Below, piece by piece: positions 11,079-24,878 of a DNA stretch of 64,000 nucleotides; positions within the stretch are counted from its first letter, which is position 1; every line of letters starts with the position of its first letter. Source of the stretch: Humulus lupulus. Taxonomy: Eukaryota > Streptophyta > Magnoliopsida > Rosales > Cannabaceae. The notes under the pieces are model-generated. The model searched no databases, was not told the origin of the DNA, and was given only the letters and a program-made list of their open reading frames with translations. The stretch is taken from NCBI RefSeq assembly GCF_963169125.1, contig NC_084802.1, positions 36,168,607 through 36,232,606 on the forward strand. Direction: 5' to 3'. The translations under genes were made by a program, and so were the position numbers.

Positions 11079-14000
11079 GCTAGGATATATATAGTCTTTG
11101 AGTCTTTCAATTTGAAGAGGTGCATTAACAATTCCCACTTCTCAATACCATATTTAAGATGTGCAATTATTTTGTATTTATAATGCTAAAAAATTTCAAT
11201 ATTAATTGTAAACCACATTGGCATAGCAAAAATTAGGGTTTGTATATTAATAAATTTTACACACCTAATTATAATTTTTGAAATTAGGGTTTAGATAGTT
11301 GATTATTGTCTTTGAATATGAAGAGGTGCATTTAATATTTAACGTATATTCAATATTTAATTGTTCAAACTAACTATTAGTGTAGGCCATAATTATGCAA
11401 ATGAATTAAATTTTCCAATTATCAATACCATATTTATAATATTTGTAAAAAAAACGCAATAATTAACACTATATTGTTGTAGACGAAATTAATAATAAAA
11501 AATATATTATTATATAATAATTAATTATTTGCCAAATGCTAGGATATATATAGTCTTTGAGTCTTTCAATTTGAAGAGGTGCATTAACAATTCCCACTTC
11601 TCAATACCATATTTAAGATGTGCAATTATTTTGTATTTTTAATGCTAAAAAATTTAAATATTAATTGTAAACCACAATTGGCAAAGCCGAAATTAGGGTT
11701 TGATATTAATAAATTTTATACTTCTAATTATAATTTTTGAAATTAGGGTTTAGATAGTTGGTTATTGTCTTTGAAAATGAAGAGGTGCATTTAATATTTA
11801 ACATATATTCAATATTTAATTGTTCAAGCTAACTATCAGTGTAGGCCCTAATTATGCAAATGAATTAAATTTTCAAATTCTCAATACCAAAGTTATAATA
11901 TTTGAAAAAAAAAACACAATAATTAACCCTATATTTTTGTAGCCGAAATTAATGATAAAAAATATAATTTTATATAATAATTAATTATTTACCAAATGCT
12001 AGGATATATATATAGTGTTTGAGTCTTTCAATTTGAAGATGTGCATTAACAATTCCCATTTCTCAATACCATATTAAAGATGTGCAATTATTTTGTATTT
12101 TTAATGCTAAAAAATTTCAATATTAATTGTAAACCACAATTGGCATAGCCGAAATTAGGGGTTTTAATATTAATAAATTTTACACATCTAATTATAATTT
12201 TTGAACTTAGGGTTTAGATAGTTGGTTATTGTCTTTGAATATGAAGAGGTGTATTTAATATTTAACATATATTCAATATTTAATTGTTCAAACTAACTAT
12301 TAGTGTAGGCCCTAATTATGCAAATGAATTAAATTTTCCAATTCTCAATACCATATTTATAATATTTGAAAAAAAAACACAATAATTAACCCTATATTGT
12401 TGTAGCCGAAATTAATAATAAAAAATATATTTTTATATAATAATTAATTATTTGCTAAATGCTAGGATATATATATATATAGTCTTTGAGTCTTTCAATT
12501 TGAAGATGTGCATTAACAATTCCCACTTCTCAATACCATATTTAAGATGTGCAATTATTTTGTATTTTTAATGCTAAAAAATTTCAATATTAATTGTAAA
12601 CCACAATTGGCATAGCCGAAATTAGGTTTTTAATATTAATAAATTTTACACATCAAATTATAATTTTTGAACTTAGGGTTTAGATAGTTGGTTATTGTCT
12701 TTGAATATGAAGAGGTGTATTTAATATTTAACATATATTCAATATTTAATTGTTCAAACTAACTATTAGTGTAGGCCCTAATTATGCAAATGAATTAAAT
12801 TTTCCAATTCTCAATACCATATTTATAATATTTGAAAAAAAAACACAATAATTAACCCTATATTGTTGTAGCCGAAATTAATAATAAAAAATATATTTTT
12901 ATATAATAATTAATTATTTGCTAAATGCTAGGACATATATAGTCTTTGAGTCTTTCAATTTGAAGAGGTGCATTAACAATTCCCACTTCTCAATACCATA
13001 TTTAAGATGTGCAATTATTTTGTATTTTTAATGCTAAAAAATTTCAATATTAATTGTAAACCACAATTGGCATAGCCGAAATTAGGTTTTTAATATTAAT
13101 AAAATTTACACATCAAATTATAATTTTTGAACTTAGGGTTTAGATAGTTGGTTATTGTCTTTGAATATGAAGAGGTGTATTTAATATTTAACATATATTC
13201 AATATTTAATTGTTCAAACTAACTATTAGTGTAGGCCCTAATTATGCAAATGAATTAAATTTTCCAATTCTCAATACCATATTTATAATATTTGAAAAAA
13301 AAACACAATAATTAACCCTATATTGTTGTAGCCGAAATTAATAATAAAAAATATATTTTTATATAATAATTAATTATTTGCTAAATGCTAGGACATATAT
13401 AGTCTTTGAGTCTTTCAATTTGAAGAGGTGCATTAACAATTCCCACTTCTCAATACCATATTTAAGATGTGCAATTATTTTGTATTTTTAATGCTAAAAA
13501 ATTTCAATATTAATTGTAAACCACATTGGCATAGCAAAAATTAGGGTTTTTATATTAATAAATTTTACACACCTAATTATAATTTTTGAAATTGGGGTTT
13601 AGATAGTTGGTTATTGTCTTTGAATATGAAGAGGTGCATTTAATATTTAACGTATATTCAATATTTAATTGTTCAAACTAACTATTAGTGTAGGCCATAA
13701 TTATGCAAACGAATTAAATTTTCCAATTATCAATACCATATTTATAATATTTGAAAAAAAAACACAATAATTAACCCTATATTGTTGTAGACGAAATTAA
13801 TAATAAAAAATATATTTTTATATAATAATTAATTATTTGCCAAATGCTAGGATATATATAGTCTTTGAGTCTTTCAATTTGAAGAGGTGCATTAACAATT
13901 CCCACTTCTCAATACCATATTTAAGATGTGCAATTATTTTGTATTTTTAATGCTAATAAATTTCAATATTAATTGTAAACCACATTGGCATAGCCAAAAT

Positions 14001-15228
14001 TAGGCTTTGTATATTAATAAATTTTACACATCTAATTATAAATTTTGAAATTACGGTTTAGATAGTTGGACATTGTCTTTGAATATGAAGAGGTGCATTT
14101 AATATTTAACGTATATTCAATATTTAATTATTCAAACTAACTATTAGTGTAGGCCATAATTATGCAAATGAATTAAATTTCCCAATTCTCAATACCATAT
14201 TTATAATATTTGAAAAAAAAACACAATAATTAACCCTATATTGTAGTAGCCGAAATTAATAATAAAAAATATATTTTTATAAAATAATTAATTATTTACC
14301 AAATGCTAGGATATATATATAGTCTTTGAGTCTTTCAATTTGAAGATGTGCATTAACAATTCCCACTTCTCAATAACATATTTAAGATATGCAATTATTT
14401 TGTATTTTTAATGCTAAAAAATTTCAATATTAATTGTAAACCACAATTGGCATAGCCGAAATTAGGGTTTTTAATATTAATAAATTTTACACATCTAATT
14501 ATAATTTTTGAAATTAGGGTTTAGATAGTCGGTTATTGTCTTTGAATATGAAGAGGTGTATTTAATATTTAACATATATTCAATATTTAATTGTTCAAAC
14601 TAACTATTAGTGTAGGCCCTAATTATGCAAATGAATTAAATTTTCCAATTCTCAATACCATATTTATAATATTTGAAAAAAAAAACACAATAGTTAACCC
14701 TATATTGTAGTAGCCGAAATTAATTATAAAAAATATATTTTTATAGAATAATTAATTATTTGCTAAATGCTAGGATATATATAGTCTTTGAGTCTTTTAA
14801 TTTGAAGAGGTGCATTAACAATTCCCACTTCTCAATACCATATTTAAGATGTGCAATTATTTTGTATTTTTAATGCTAAAAAATTTCAATATTAATTATA
14901 AACCACAATTGGCAAAGCCGAAATTAGGGTTTGTATATTAATAAATTTTATACTTCTAATTATAATTTTTGAAATTAGGGTTTAGATAGTTGGTTATTGT
15001 CTTTGAATATGAAGAGGTGCATTTAATATTTAACGTATATTCAATATTTAATTGTTCAAACTAACTATTAGTGTAGGCCATAATTATGCAAATGAATTAA
15101 ATTTTCCAATTATCAATACCATATTTATAATATTTGTAAAAAAAACGCAATAATTAACCCTATATTGTTGTAGACGAAATTAATAATAAAAAATATATTT
15201 TTATATAATAATTAATTATTTGCCAAAT
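11079..15228. repeat. Zone 1, monomers 25-33: second copy of 470-~4,590
   Basis: Starts: 11,079 (C), 11,538 (H), 11,998 (B), 12,461 (A), 12,927 (A), 13,387 (D), 13,846 (E), 14,305 (F), 14,769 (G/C fusion). This tracks 470-~4,590 at offset 10,609, which becomes 10,611 after 12,461 because that monomer has (AT)7 instead of (AT)6. Shared rare changes include atagtgtttgag at the B monomers and ttgatattaat in the H monomers. The match ends inside 14,769, which switches from G to C. Confidence 0.88.
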
Positions 15229-15689
15229 GCTAGGATATATATAGTCTTTGAGTCTTTCAATTTGAAGAGGTGCATTAACAATTCCCTCTTCTCAATACCA
15301 TATTTAAGATGTGCAATTATTTTGTATTTTTAATGCTAAAAAATTTCAATATTAATTGTAAACCACAATTGGCAAAGCCGAAATTAGGGTTTGTATATTA
15401 ATAAATTTTATACTTCTAATTATAATTTTTGAAATTAGTGTTTAGATAGTTGGTTATTGTCTTTGAATATGAAGAGGCTCATTTAATATTTAACATATAT
15501 TCATTATTTAATTGTTCAAGCTAACTATTAGTGTAGGCCCTAATTATGCAAATGAATTAAATTTTCCAATTCTCAATACCATAATTATAATATTTGAAAA
15601 GAAAAACACAATAATTAACCCTATATTTTTGTAGCCGAAATTAATGATAAAAAATATATATTTATATAATAATTAATTATTTTCCAAAT
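15229..15689. repeat. Monomer 34, type I, at the zone 1/zone 2 boundary
   Basis: This 461-bp type I monomer carries ccctcttctc, gaggctcat and tattcattattt, as at 6009. It also has a private attagtgtttag that breaks the second telobox-like motif. The following sequence is the first higher-order unit of zone 2. Confidence 0.85.
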
Positions 15690-18600
15690 GCTAGGATATA
15701 TATAGTCTTTGAGTCTTTCAATTTGAAGAGGTGCATTAACAATTCCCACTTCCCAATACCATATTTAAGATGTGCAATTATTTTGTATTTTTAATGCTAA
15801 AAAATTTCAATATTAATTGTAAACCACATTGGCATAGCAAAAATTAGGGTTTGTATATTAATAAATTTTACACACCTAATTATAATTTTTGAAATTAGGG
15901 TTTAGATAGTTGGTTATTGTCTTTGAATATGAAGAGGTGCATTTAATATTTAACGTATATTCAATATTTAATTGTTCAAACTAACTATTAGTGTAGGCCA
16001 TAATTATGCAAATGAATTAAATTTTCCAATTATCAATACCATATTTATAATATTTGTAAAAAAAACGCAATAATTAACACTATATTGTTGTAGACGAAAT
16101 TAATAATAAAAAATATATTTTTATATAATAATTAATTATTTGCCAAATGCTAGGATATATATAGTCTTTGAGTCTTTCAATTTGAAGAGGTGCATTAACA
16201 ATTCCCACTTCTCAATACCATATTTAAGATGTGCAATTATTTTGTATTTTTAATGCTAAAAAATTTCAATATTAATTGTAAACCACAATTGGCAAAGCCG
16301 AAATTAGGGTTTGTATATTAAAAAATTTTATACTTCTAATTATAATTTTTGAAATTAGGGTTTAGATAGTTGGTTATTGTCTTTGAATATGAAGAGGTGC
16401 ATTTAATATTTAACATATATTCAATATTTAATTGTTCAAGCTAACTATTAGTGTAGGCCCTAATTATGCAAATGAATTAAATTTTCCAATTCTCAATACC
16501 ATAATTATAATATTTGAAAAGAAAAACACAATAATTAACCCTATATTTTTGTAGCCGAAATTAATGATAAAAAATATATTTTTATATAATAATTAATTAT
16601 TTTCCAAATGCTAGGATATATATAGTCTTTGAGTCTTTCAATTTGAAGAGGTGCATTAACAATTCCCACTTCTCAATACCATATTTAAGACGTGCAATTA
16701 TTTTGTATTTTTAATGCTAATAAATTTCAATATTAATTGTAAACCACATTGGCATAGCCAAAATTAGGCTTTTTATATAAATAAATTTTACATATCTAAT
16801 TATAATTTTTGAAATTACGGTTTATATAGTTGGATATTGTCTTTGAATATGAAGAGGTGCATTTTAGATTTAACGTATATTCAATATTTAATTATTCAAA
16901 CTAACTATTAGTGTAGGCCATAATTATGCAAATGAATTAAATTTTCCAATTCTCAATACCATATTTATAATATTTGAAAAAAAAACACAATAATTAACCC
17001 TATATTGTTGTAGCCGAAATTAATAATAAAAAATATATTTTTATATAATAATTAATTATTTGCTAAATGCTAGGACATATATAGTCTTTGAGTCTTTCAA
17101 TTTGAAGAGGTGCATTAACAATTCCCACTTCTTAATACCATATTTAAGATGTGCAATTATTTTGTATTTTTAATGCTAAAAAATTTCAATATTAATTGTA
17201 AACCACATTGGCATAGCAAAAATTAGGGTTTGTATATTAATAAATTTTACACACCTAATTATAATTTTTGAAATTAGGGTTTAGATAGTTGGTTATTGTC
17301 TTTGAATATGAAGAGGTGCATTTAATATTTAACATATATTCAATATTTAATTGTTCAAACTAACTATTAGTGTAGGCCATAATTATGCAAATGAATTAAA
17401 TTTTCCAATTATCAATACCATATTTATAATATTTGTAAAAAAAACGCAATAATTAACCCTATATTGTTGTAGACGAAATTAATAATAAAAAATATATTTT
17501 TATATATTAATTAATTATTTTCCAAATGCTAGGATATATATAGTCTTTGAGTCTTTCAATTTGAAGAGGTGCATTAACAATTCCCACTTCTCAATACCAT
17601 ATATAAGATGTGCAATTATTTCGTATTTTTAATGCTAATAAATTTCAATATTAATTGTAAACCACATTGGCATAGCAAAAATTAGGGTTTGTATATTAAT
17701 AAATTTTACACACCTAATTATAATTTTTGAAATTAGGGTTTAGATAGTTGGTTATTGTCTTTGAATATGAAGAGGTGCATTTAATATTTAACGTATATTC
17801 AATATTTAATTGTTCAAACTAACGATTAGTGTAGGCCATAATTATGCAAATGAATTAAATTTTCCAATTATCAATACCATATTTATAATATTTGAAAAAA
17901 AAACACAATAATTAACCTTATATTGTTGTAGACGAAATTAATAATAAAAAATATATTTTTATATAAAAATTAATTATTTGCTAAATGCTAGGATATATAT
18001 AGTCCTTGAGTCTTTCAATTTGAAGAGGTGCATTAACAATTCCCACTTCTCAATACCATATTTAAGATGTGCAATTATTTTGTATTTTTAATGCTAAAAA
18101 ATTTCAATATTAATTGTAAACCACATTGGCATAGCAAAAAATAGGGTTTGTATATTAATAAATTTTACACACCTAATTATAATTTTTGAAATTAGGGTTT
18201 AGATAGTAGGTTATTGTCTTTGAATATGAAGAGGTGCATTTAATATTTAACGTATATTCAATATTTAATTGTTCAAACTAACTATTAGTGTAGGCCATAA
18301 TTATGCAAATGAATTAAATTTTCCAATTATCAATACCATATTTATAATATTTGTAAAAAAAACGCAATAATTAACCCTATATTGTTGTAGACGAAATTAA
18401 TAAAAAAAAATATATTTTTATATAATAATTATTTATTTGCCAAAAGCTAGGATATATATAGTCTTTGAGTCTTTCAATTTGAAGAGGTGCATTAACAATT
18501 CCCACTTCTCAATACCATATTTAAGAAGTGCAATTATTTTGTATTTTTAATGCTAAAAAATTTCAATATTAATTGTAAACCACAATTGGCAAAGCCGAAA

Positions 18601-18906
18601 TTAGGGTTTGTATATTAAAAAATTTTATACTTCTAATTATAATTTTTGAAATTAGGGTTTAGATAGTTGGTTATTGTCTTTGAATATGAAGAGGTGCATT
18701 TAATATTTAACATATATTCAATATTTAATTGTTCAAGCTAACTATTAGTGTAGGCCCTAATTATGCAAATGAATTAAATTTTCCAATTCTCAATACCATA
18801 ATTATAATATTTGAAAAGAAAAACACAATAATTAACCCTATATTTTTGTAGCCGAAATTAATGATAAAAAATATATTTTTATATAATAATTAATTATTTT
18901 CCAAAT
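15690..18906. repeat. Higher-order unit of 3,217 bp, copy 1 (C-I-J-K-L-M-I)
   Basis: Seven monomers start at 15,690, 16,149, 16,610, 17,069, 17,528, 17,987 and 18,446. Each has a partner exactly 3,217 bp downstream. Private markers shared by both copies include cttcccaatacc in monomer 1, aagacgtgc in monomer 3, gtccttgag in monomer 6, and aagctagg with aagaagtgc in monomer 7. Monomer 7 differs from its partner in its second half (ttccaattctc here, ttcaaattctc there). Confidence 0.92.
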
Positions 18907-21900
18907 GCTAGGATATATATAGTCTTTGAGTCTTTCAATTTGAAGAGGTGCATTAACAATTCCCACTTCCCAATACCATATTTAAGATGTGCAATTATTT
19001 TGTATTTTTAATGCTAAAAAATTTCAATATTAATTGTAAACCACATTGGCATAGCAAAAATTAGGGTTTGTATATTAATAAATTTTACACACCTAATTAT
19101 AATTTTTGAAATTAGGGTTTAGATAGTTGGTTATTGTCTTTGAATATGAAGAGGTGCATTTAATATTTAACGTATATTCAATATTTAATTGTTCAAACTA
19201 ACTATTAGTGTAGGCCATAATTATGCAAATGAATTAAATTTTCCAATTATCAATACCATATTTATAATATTTGTAAAAAAAACGCAATAATTAACACTAT
19301 ATTGTTGTAGACGAAATTAATAATAAAAAATATATTTTTATATAATAATTAATTATTTGCCAAATGCTAGGATATATATAGTCTTTGAGTCTTTCAATTT
19401 GAAGAGGTGCATTAACAATTCCCACTTCTCAATACCATATTTAAGATGTGCAATTATTTTGTATTTTTAATGCTAAAAAATTTCAATATTAATTGTAAAC
19501 CACAATTGGCAAAGCCGAAATTAGGGTTTGTATATTAAAAAATTTTATACTTCTAATTATAATTTTTGAAATTAGGGTTTAGATAGTTGGTTATTGTCTT
19601 TGAATATGAAGAGGTGCATTTAATATTTAACATATATTCAATATTTAATTGTTCAAGCTAACTATTAGTGTAGGCCCTAATTATGCAAATGAATTAAATT
19701 TTCCAATTCTCAATACCATAATTATAATATTTGAAAAGAAAAACACAATAATTAACCCTATATTTTTGTAGCCGAAATTAATGATAAAAAATATATTTTT
19801 ATATAATAATTAATTATTTTCCAAATGCTAGGATATATATAGTCTTTGAGTCTTTCAATTTGAAGAGGTGCATTAACAATTCCCACTTCTCAATACCATA
19901 TTTAAGACGTGCAATTATTTTGTATTTTTAATGCTAATAAATTTCAATATTAATTGTAAACCACATTGGCATAGCCAAAATTAGGCTTTTTATATAAATA
20001 AATTTTACATATCTAATTATAATTTTTGAAATTACGGTTTATATAGTTGGATATTGTCTTTGAATATGAAGAGGTGCATTTTAGATTTAACGTATATTCA
20101 ATATTTAATTATTCAAACTAACTATTAGTGTAGGCCATAATTATGCAAATGAATTAAATTTTCCAATTCTCAATACCATATTTATAATATTTGAAAAAAA
20201 AACACAATAATTAACCCTATATTGTTGTAGCCGAAATTAATAATAAAAAATATATTTTTATATAATAATTAATTATTTGCTAAATGCTAGGACATATATA
20301 GTCTTTGAGTCTTTCAATTTGAAGAGGTGCATTAACAATTCCCACTTCTTAATACCATATTTAAGATGTGCAATTATTTTGTATTTTTAATGCTAAAAAA
20401 TTTCAATATTAATTGTAAACCACATTGGCATAGCAAAAATTAGGGTTTGTATATTAATAAATTTTACACACCTAATTATAATTTTTGAAATTAGGGTTTA
20501 GATAGTTGGTTATTGTCTTTGAATATGAAGAGGTGCATTTAATATTTAACATATATTCAATATTTAATTGTTCAAACTAACTATTAGTGTAGGCCATAAT
20601 TATGCAAATGAATTAAATTTTCCAATTATCAATACCATATTTATAATATTTGTAAAAAAAACGCAATAATTAACCCTATATTGTTGTAGACGAAATTAAT
20701 AATAAAAAATATATTTTTATATATTAATTAATTATTTTCCAAATGCTAGGATATATATAGTCTTTGAGTCTTTCAATTTGAAGAGGTGCATTAACAATTC
20801 CCACTTCTCAATACCATATATAAGATGTGCAATTATTTCGTATTTTTAATGCTAATAAATTTCAATATTAATTGTAAACCACATTGGCATAGCAAAAATT
20901 AGGGTTTGTATATTAATAAATTTTACACACCTAATTATAATTTTTGAAATTAGGGTTTAGATAGTTGGTTATTGTCTTTGAATATGAAGAGGTGCATTTA
21001 ATATTTAACGTATATTCAATATTTAATTGTTCAAACTAACGATTAGTGTAGGCCATAATTATGCAAATGAATTAAATTTTCCAATTATCAATACCATATT
21101 TATAATATTTGAAAAAAAAACACAATAATTAACCTTATATTGTTGTAGACGAAATTAATAATAAAAAATATATTTTTATATAAAAATTAATTATTTGCTA
21201 AATGCTAGGATATATATAGTCCTTGAGTCTTTCAATTTGAAGAGGTGCATTAACAATTCCCACTTCTCAATACCATATTTAAGATGTGCAATTATTTTGT
21301 ATTTTTAATGCTAAAAAATTTCAATATTAATTGTAAACCACATTGGCATAGCAAAAAATAGGGTTTGTATATTAATAAATTTTACACACCTAATTATAAT
21401 TTTTGAAATTAGGGTTTAGATAGTAGGTTATTGTCTTTGAATATGAAGAGGTGCATTTAATATTTAACGTATATTCAATATTTAATTGTTCAAACTAACT
21501 ATTAGTGTAGGCCATAATTATGCAAATGAATTAAATTTTCCAATTATCAATACCATATTTATAATATTTGTAAAAAAAACGCAATAATTAACCCTATATT
21601 GTTGTAGACGAAATTAATAAAAAAAAATATATTTTTATATAATAATTATTTATTTGCCAAAAGCTAGGATATATATAGTCTTTGAGTCTTTCAATTTGAA
21701 GAGGTGCATTAACAATTCCCACTTCTCAATACCATATTTAAGAAGTGCAATTATTTTGTATTTTTAATGCTAAAAAATTTCAATATTAATTGTAAACCAC
21801 AATTGGCAAAGCCGAAATTAGGGTTTGTATATTAATAAATTTTATACTTCTAATTATAATTTTTGAAATTAGGGTTTAGATAGTTGGTTATTGTCTTTGA

Positions 21901-22123
21901 ATATGAAGAGGTGCATTTAATATTTAACATATATTCAATATTTAATTGTTCAAGCTAACTATTAGTGTAGGCCCTAATTATGCAAATGAATTAAATTTTC
22001 AAATTCTCAATACCATAATTATAATATTTGAAAAGAAAAACACAATAATTAACCCTATATTTTTGTAGCCGAAATTAATGTTAAAAAATATATATTTATA
22101 TAATAATTAATTATTTTCCAAAT
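18907..22123. repeat. Higher-order unit of 3,217 bp, copy 2 (C-I-J-K-L-M-I)
   Basis: Starts: 18,907, 19,366, 19,827, 20,286, 20,745, 21,204 and 21,663, a direct tandem repeat of 15,690-18,906. The last three monomers (L-M-I, 20,745-22,123) are repeated again immediately downstream at 1,379-bp spacing. The end of the last monomer (aatgttaaaaaatatata) belongs to that shorter unit. Confidence 0.92.
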
Positions 22124-23502
22124 GCTAGGATATATATAGTCTTTGAGTCTTTCAATTTGAAGAGGTGCATTAACAATTCCCACTTCTCAATACCATATAT
22201 AAGATGTGCAATTATTTCGTATTTTTAATGCTAATAAATTTCAATATTAATTGTAAACCACATTGGCATAGCAAAAATTAGGGTTTGTATATTAATAAAT
22301 TTTACACACCTAATTATAATTTTTGAAATTAGGGTTTAGATAGTTGGTTATTGTCTTTGAATATGAAGAGGTGCATTTAATATTTAACGTATATTCAATA
22401 TTTAATTGTTCAAACTAACGATTAGTGTAGGCCATAATTATGCAAATGAATTAAATTTTCCAATTATCAATACCATATTTATAATATTTGAAAAAAAAAC
22501 ACAATAATTAACCTTATATTGTTGTAGACGAAATTAATAATAAAAAATATATTTTTATATAAAAATTAATTATTTGCTAAATGCTAGGATATATATAGTC
22601 CTTGAGTCTTTCAATTTGAAGAGGTGCATTAACAATTCCCACTTCTCAATACCATATTTAAGATGTGCAATTATTTTGTATTTTTAATGCTAAAAAATTT
22701 CAATATTAATTGTAAACCACATTGGCATAGCAAAAAATAGGGTTTGTATATTAATAAATTTTACACACCTAATTATAATTTTTGAAATTAGGGTTTAGAT
22801 AGTAGGTTATTGTCTTTGAATATGAAGAGGTGCATTTAATATTTAACGTATATTCAATATTTAATTGTTCAAACTAACTATTAGTGTAGGCCATAATTAT
22901 GCAAATGAATTAAATTTTCCAATTATCAATACCATATTTATAATATTTGTAAAAAAAACGCAATAATTAACCCTATATTGTTGTAGACGAAATTAATAAT
23001 AAAAAATATATTTTTATATAATAATTATTTATTTGCCAAATGCTAGGATATATATAGTCTTTGAGTCTTTCAATTTGAAGAGGTGCATTAACAATTCCCA
23101 CTTCTCAATACCATATTTAAGATGTGCAATTATTTTGTATTTTTAATGCTAAAAAATTTCAATATTAATTGTAAACCACAATTGGCAAAGCCGAAATTAG
23201 GGTTTGTATATTAATAAATTTTATACTTCTAATTATAATTTTTGAAATTAGGGTTTAGATAGTTGGTTATTGTCTTTGAATATGAAGAGGTGCATTTAAT
23301 ATTTAACATATATTCAATATTTAATTGTTCAAGCTAACTATTAGTGTAGGCCCTAATTATGCAAATGAATTAAATTTTCAAATTCTCAATACCATAATTA
23401 TAATATTTGAAAAGAAAAACACAATAATTAACCCTATATTTTTGTAGCCGAAATTAATGTTAAAAAATATATATTTATATAATAATTAATTATTTTCCAA
23501 AT
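22124..23502. repeat. Second copy of a 1,379-bp three-monomer unit (L-M-I)
   Basis: Monomers start at 22,124, 22,583 and 23,042, each exactly 1,379 bp after its partner at 20,745, 21,204 and 21,663. Small differences remain: the first copy has aaaagctagg and aagaagtgc in its last monomer and a longer A run in taataaaaaaaaata, while this copy has the ordinary forms. Confidence 0.92.
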
Positions 23503-24878
23503 GCTAGGATATATATAGTCTTTGAGTCTTTCAATTTGAAGAGGTGCATTAACAATTCCCACTTCTCAATACCATATATAAGATGTGCAATTATTTCGTA
23601 TTTTTAATGCTAATAAATTTCAATAGTAATTGTAAACCACATTGGCATAGCCAAAATTAGGGTTTGTATATTAATAAATTTTACACATCTAATTATAATT
23701 TTTGAAATTAGGGTTTAGATAGTTGGTTATTGTCTTTGAATATGAAGAGGTGCATTTAATATTTAACGTATATTCAATATTTAATTGTTCAAACTAACTA
23801 TTAGTGTAGGCCATAATTATGCAAGTGAATTAAAATTTCCAATTCTCAATACCATATTTATAATATTTGAAAAAAAACACAATAATTAACCCTATATTGT
23901 TGTAGCCGAAATTAATAATAAAAAATATATTTTTATATAATAATTAATTATTTGCTAAATGCTAGGATATATATAGTCTTTGAGTCTTTCAATTTGAAGA
24001 GGTGCATTAACAATTCCCACTTCTGAATACCATATTTAAGATTTGCAATTATTTTGTATTTTTAATGCTAAAAAATTTCAATATTAATTGTAAACCACAT
24101 TGGCATTGCCGAAATTAGGGTTTGTATATTAATAAATTTTACACATCTAATTATAATTTTTGAAATTAGGGTTTAGATAGTTTGTTATTGTCTTTGAATA
24201 TGAAGAGGTACATTTAATATTTAACGTATATTCAATATTTAATTATTCAAACTAACTATTAGTGTAGGCCCTACTTATGCAAATGAATTAAATTTTCCAA
24301 TTCTCAATACCATATTTGTAATATTTGAAAAAAAAACACAATAATTAACCCTATATTGTTGTAGCCGAAATTAATAACAAAAATATATTTTTATATAATA
24401 ATTAATTATTTACCAAATGCTAGGATATATATAGTCTTTGAGTCTTTCAAATTGAAGAGGTGCATTAACAATTCCCACTTCTCAATACCATATTTAAGAT
24501 GTGCAATTATTTTGTATTTTTAATGCTAAAAAATTTCAATATTAATTGTAAACCACATTGGCATAGCAAAAATTAGGGTTTGTATATTAATAAATTTTAC
24601 ACACCTAATTATAATTTTTGAAATTAGGGTTTAGATAGTTGGTTATTGTCTTTGAATATAAAGAGGTGCATTTAATATTTAACGTATATTCAATATTTAA
24701 TTGTTCAAACTATCGATTAGTGTAGGCCATAATTATGCAAATGAATTAAATTTTCCAATTATCAATACCATATTTATAATATTTGAAAAAAAAAACACAA
24801 TAATTAACCTTATATTGTTGTAGACGAAATTAATAATAAAAAATATATTTTTATATAAAAATTAATTATTTGCTAAAT
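23503..24878. repeat. Monomers 52-54 (N-O-X)
   Basis: Starts: 23,503 (N), 23,961 (O) and 24,419 (X). These are the first N and O monomers in the window; the N-O pair later seeds the 2,302-bp units of zone 3. Together with the I monomer before and the M monomer after, the series I-N-O-X-M recurs at 54,590-56,884 with an offset of 31,548 (31,547 by the M monomer). The X monomer at 24,419 has one extra A in its A-tract and a private actatcgattag. Confidence 0.88.
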
